From contig DASPTB010000087.1 in the NCBI GenBank assembly GCA_035623615.1, positions 1 through 5,812 on the forward strand: a DNA stretch of 5,812 nt, read 5' to 3'. Under the pieces are notes generated by a model. The model was not told the DNA's origin. It worked only from the letters and a program-made list of their open reading frames with translations, and made no database searches. Below are positions 4,800 through 5,812 of the stretch, in pieces. A program made the position numbers and the translations under genes. Every line of letters begins with the position of its first letter. Positions within the stretch are counted from its first letter, which is position 1. The DNA is from DASPTB01 sp035623615 (GTDB taxonomy: Bacteria; Actinomycetota; UBA4738).

Positions 4800-5812
4800 A
4801 TGGACAAGGTCGACGTCTTCGTCATCGGCGGCGGCGGCACGGGCTCGGACGTGACGTACGCGCTCGCGGGAGCCGGCCTGCGCGTGGCGATGGCCGAGCG
4901 GGAACGCCTCGGCGGCGAGTGCGCGCACTTCGGCTGCGACCCCACCAAGGCGATGTTGAAGTCCGCCCGGGTGGCGGCACTCGCCCGGCGGGCGGCCGAG
5001 TTCGGCATCCGCGTTCCCACGGTCGACGTCGACCTGGAAGCCGTCATGCGCCGCGTCCGTCGCCTGGTCGACGAGGAGACGGCCGAGGGCGCGGCCATGT
5101 TCGAGCGCCGCGGCGCGATCGTCGTGCGGCAGGCGGCGAAGCTGACCGGTCCGCACACGGCCGAGCTCGCCGACGGCACCACCGTCGAGGCCGCCAGAAT
5201 CGTGCTGGCGACCGGCTCGCGGCCTGCCGTTCCTCCGATCGACGGCCTCGCGGCAGGCGGCTACTGGACAAACCGCGAGGCGATCTGGCACGGCGGCGGA
5301 GTGCCCGGCTCGCTCGCGATCCTCGGGGCGGGCGCGATCGGCGTGGAGTTCGCGCAGATCTACTCGCGGTTCGGGTCGCGCGTCACGGTGGTGGAGGCGC
5401 TCGACCGCGTGCTGCCGCTCGAGGACGCGGACTCCTCGGCAGCCATCCGAGAGGAGTTGGAGGGCGAGGGAATCGAGATCCACACCGGGGCGCGCGTCAT
5501 CGTTGCCGAGCGGCGCGGCGAGGCATGGCGCCTCCGGCTGGAAGGCGCCGGCGAGCGCGCGATCGAGGCCGACCGCCTCCTGGTGGCCACGGGCAGGACG
5601 CCGAACCTCGACGAGCACGATCTCGACGCCGCCGGCGTGCGCCTCGACGATCGCGGCCGTCCCGTCCTGAGCGACACGCTGCGCACGACGGCGGCGTCGG
5701 TCTGGGCCGGCGGCGACGTGACCGGCGACATGCCGTTCACCCACGTCGGCGGCTACGAGGCCGAGGTGATCGTCGCCGACATCCTCGGGCACCCGTTCCC
5801 CGCGGACTACCG
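4800..5812 (+). CDS. FAD/NAD-dependent pyridine nucleotide-disulfide oxidoreductase (lipoamide dehydrogenase/mercuric reductase superfamily), 3'-truncated by window end
   Basis: The gene is open to the window edge, giving 337 codons of an expected 450-470. It is a class I flavoprotein disulfide reductase. The N-terminal FAD-binding loop VIGGGGTGSD is at 8-17. The redox-active cysteine pair is C41 and C46 in GGECAHFGCDPTK (38-50). ATGSRP at 137-142 is the usual second flavin contact. The NAD(P) Rossmann motif ILGAGAIGVEFAQIYSRFGS is at 174-193, with E199 at the end of the following strand favouring NADH over NADPH. LVATGRTPN is at 261-269 and the second FAD motif GGDVTGD at 304-310. The missing part would carry the dimerisation domain and the catalytic His/Glu. 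The sequence around the disulfide (H43, F44, D47-P-T) is not the textbook C-L-N-V-G-C-I-P-S-K of lipoamide dehydrogenase, so the substrate (lipoamide, a low-molecular-weight thiol, Hg(II) or a quinone) stays open. ATG at 4800 is supported by AGGAGG at 4786-4791. Confidence 0.92.
   Translation, partial: MDKVDVFVIGGGGTGSDVTYALAGAGLRVAMAERERLGGECAHFGCDPTKAMLKSARVAALARRAAEFGIRVPTVDVDLEAVMRRVRRLVDEETAEGAAMFERRGAIVVRQAAKLTGPHTAELADGTTVEAARIVLATGSRPAVPPIDGLAAGGYWTNREAIWHGGGVPGSLAILGAGAIGVEFAQIYSRFGSRVTVVEALDRVLPLEDADSSAAIREELEGEGIEIHTGARVIVAERRGEAWRLRLEGAGERAIEADRLLVATGRTPNLDEHDLDAAGVRLDDRGRPVLSDTLRTTAASVWAGGDVTGDMPFTHVGGYEAEVIVADILGHPFPADY

Noticed and set aside
4602..5792. A 396-codon minus-strand frame antisense to the flavoprotein gene.
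   Set aside because: The plus-strand product has FAD, NAD and disulfide motifs in the right order and a perfect Shine-Dalgarno. The antisense product has no recognisable features.

Overview
The window is a compact, very GC-rich stretch of bacterial chromosome. G+C is roughly 70 % or more by eye, with a strong G/C bias at third codon positions. Six protein genes plus one very small one fill nearly all of it. The high GC, the short gaps and the ATGA gene junctions would fit a soil or environmental actinobacterium, for example a deep-branching Actinomycetota lineage. The sequence holds no rRNA or other phylogenetic marker, so this is only a guess. I see no tRNA, CRISPR array, insertion sequence, integrase or phage gene.

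The left block, on the plus strand from about 71 to 3551, is a tightly packed three-gene unit. It encodes a DUF429-family (RNase H-like fold) protein with a Cys/His-rich tail, a PLP-dependent Cys/Met-metabolism enzyme (cystathionine gamma-synthase/lyase type), and a drug-resistance-type MFS transporter. Each downstream start codon overlaps the previous stop as ATGA (967-970 and 2106-2109), so the three are probably cotranscribed and translationally coupled.

The middle block, on the minus strand from 4723 down to 3532, is a second compact unit. In transcription order it encodes a Nudix hydrolase of the CoA-diphosphatase type, a YccU-like CoA-binding protein, and a 54-residue protein resembling the DUF4177 group, which has its own good ribosome binding site. 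Its last 20 bases overlap the 3' end of the MFS gene, tail to tail. A CoA-hydrolysing enzyme beside a CoA-binding protein hints at a shared role in CoA or acyl-CoA housekeeping, but this is inference.

On the right, a 76-bp divergent spacer (4724-4799) separates the Nudix gene from a plus-strand FAD/NAD-dependent disulfide oxidoreductase (lipoamide dehydrogenase/mercuric reductase superfamily). That gene starts at 4800 and runs off the end of the window, so its dimerisation domain is missing.

Overall the content is mostly ordinary metabolic and housekeeping genes. No clear new defence or mobile system is visible. The points most worth a second look are the tiny gene at 3532-3696, the C-terminal Cys/His motif on the DUF429 protein, and the CoA-linked gene pair.
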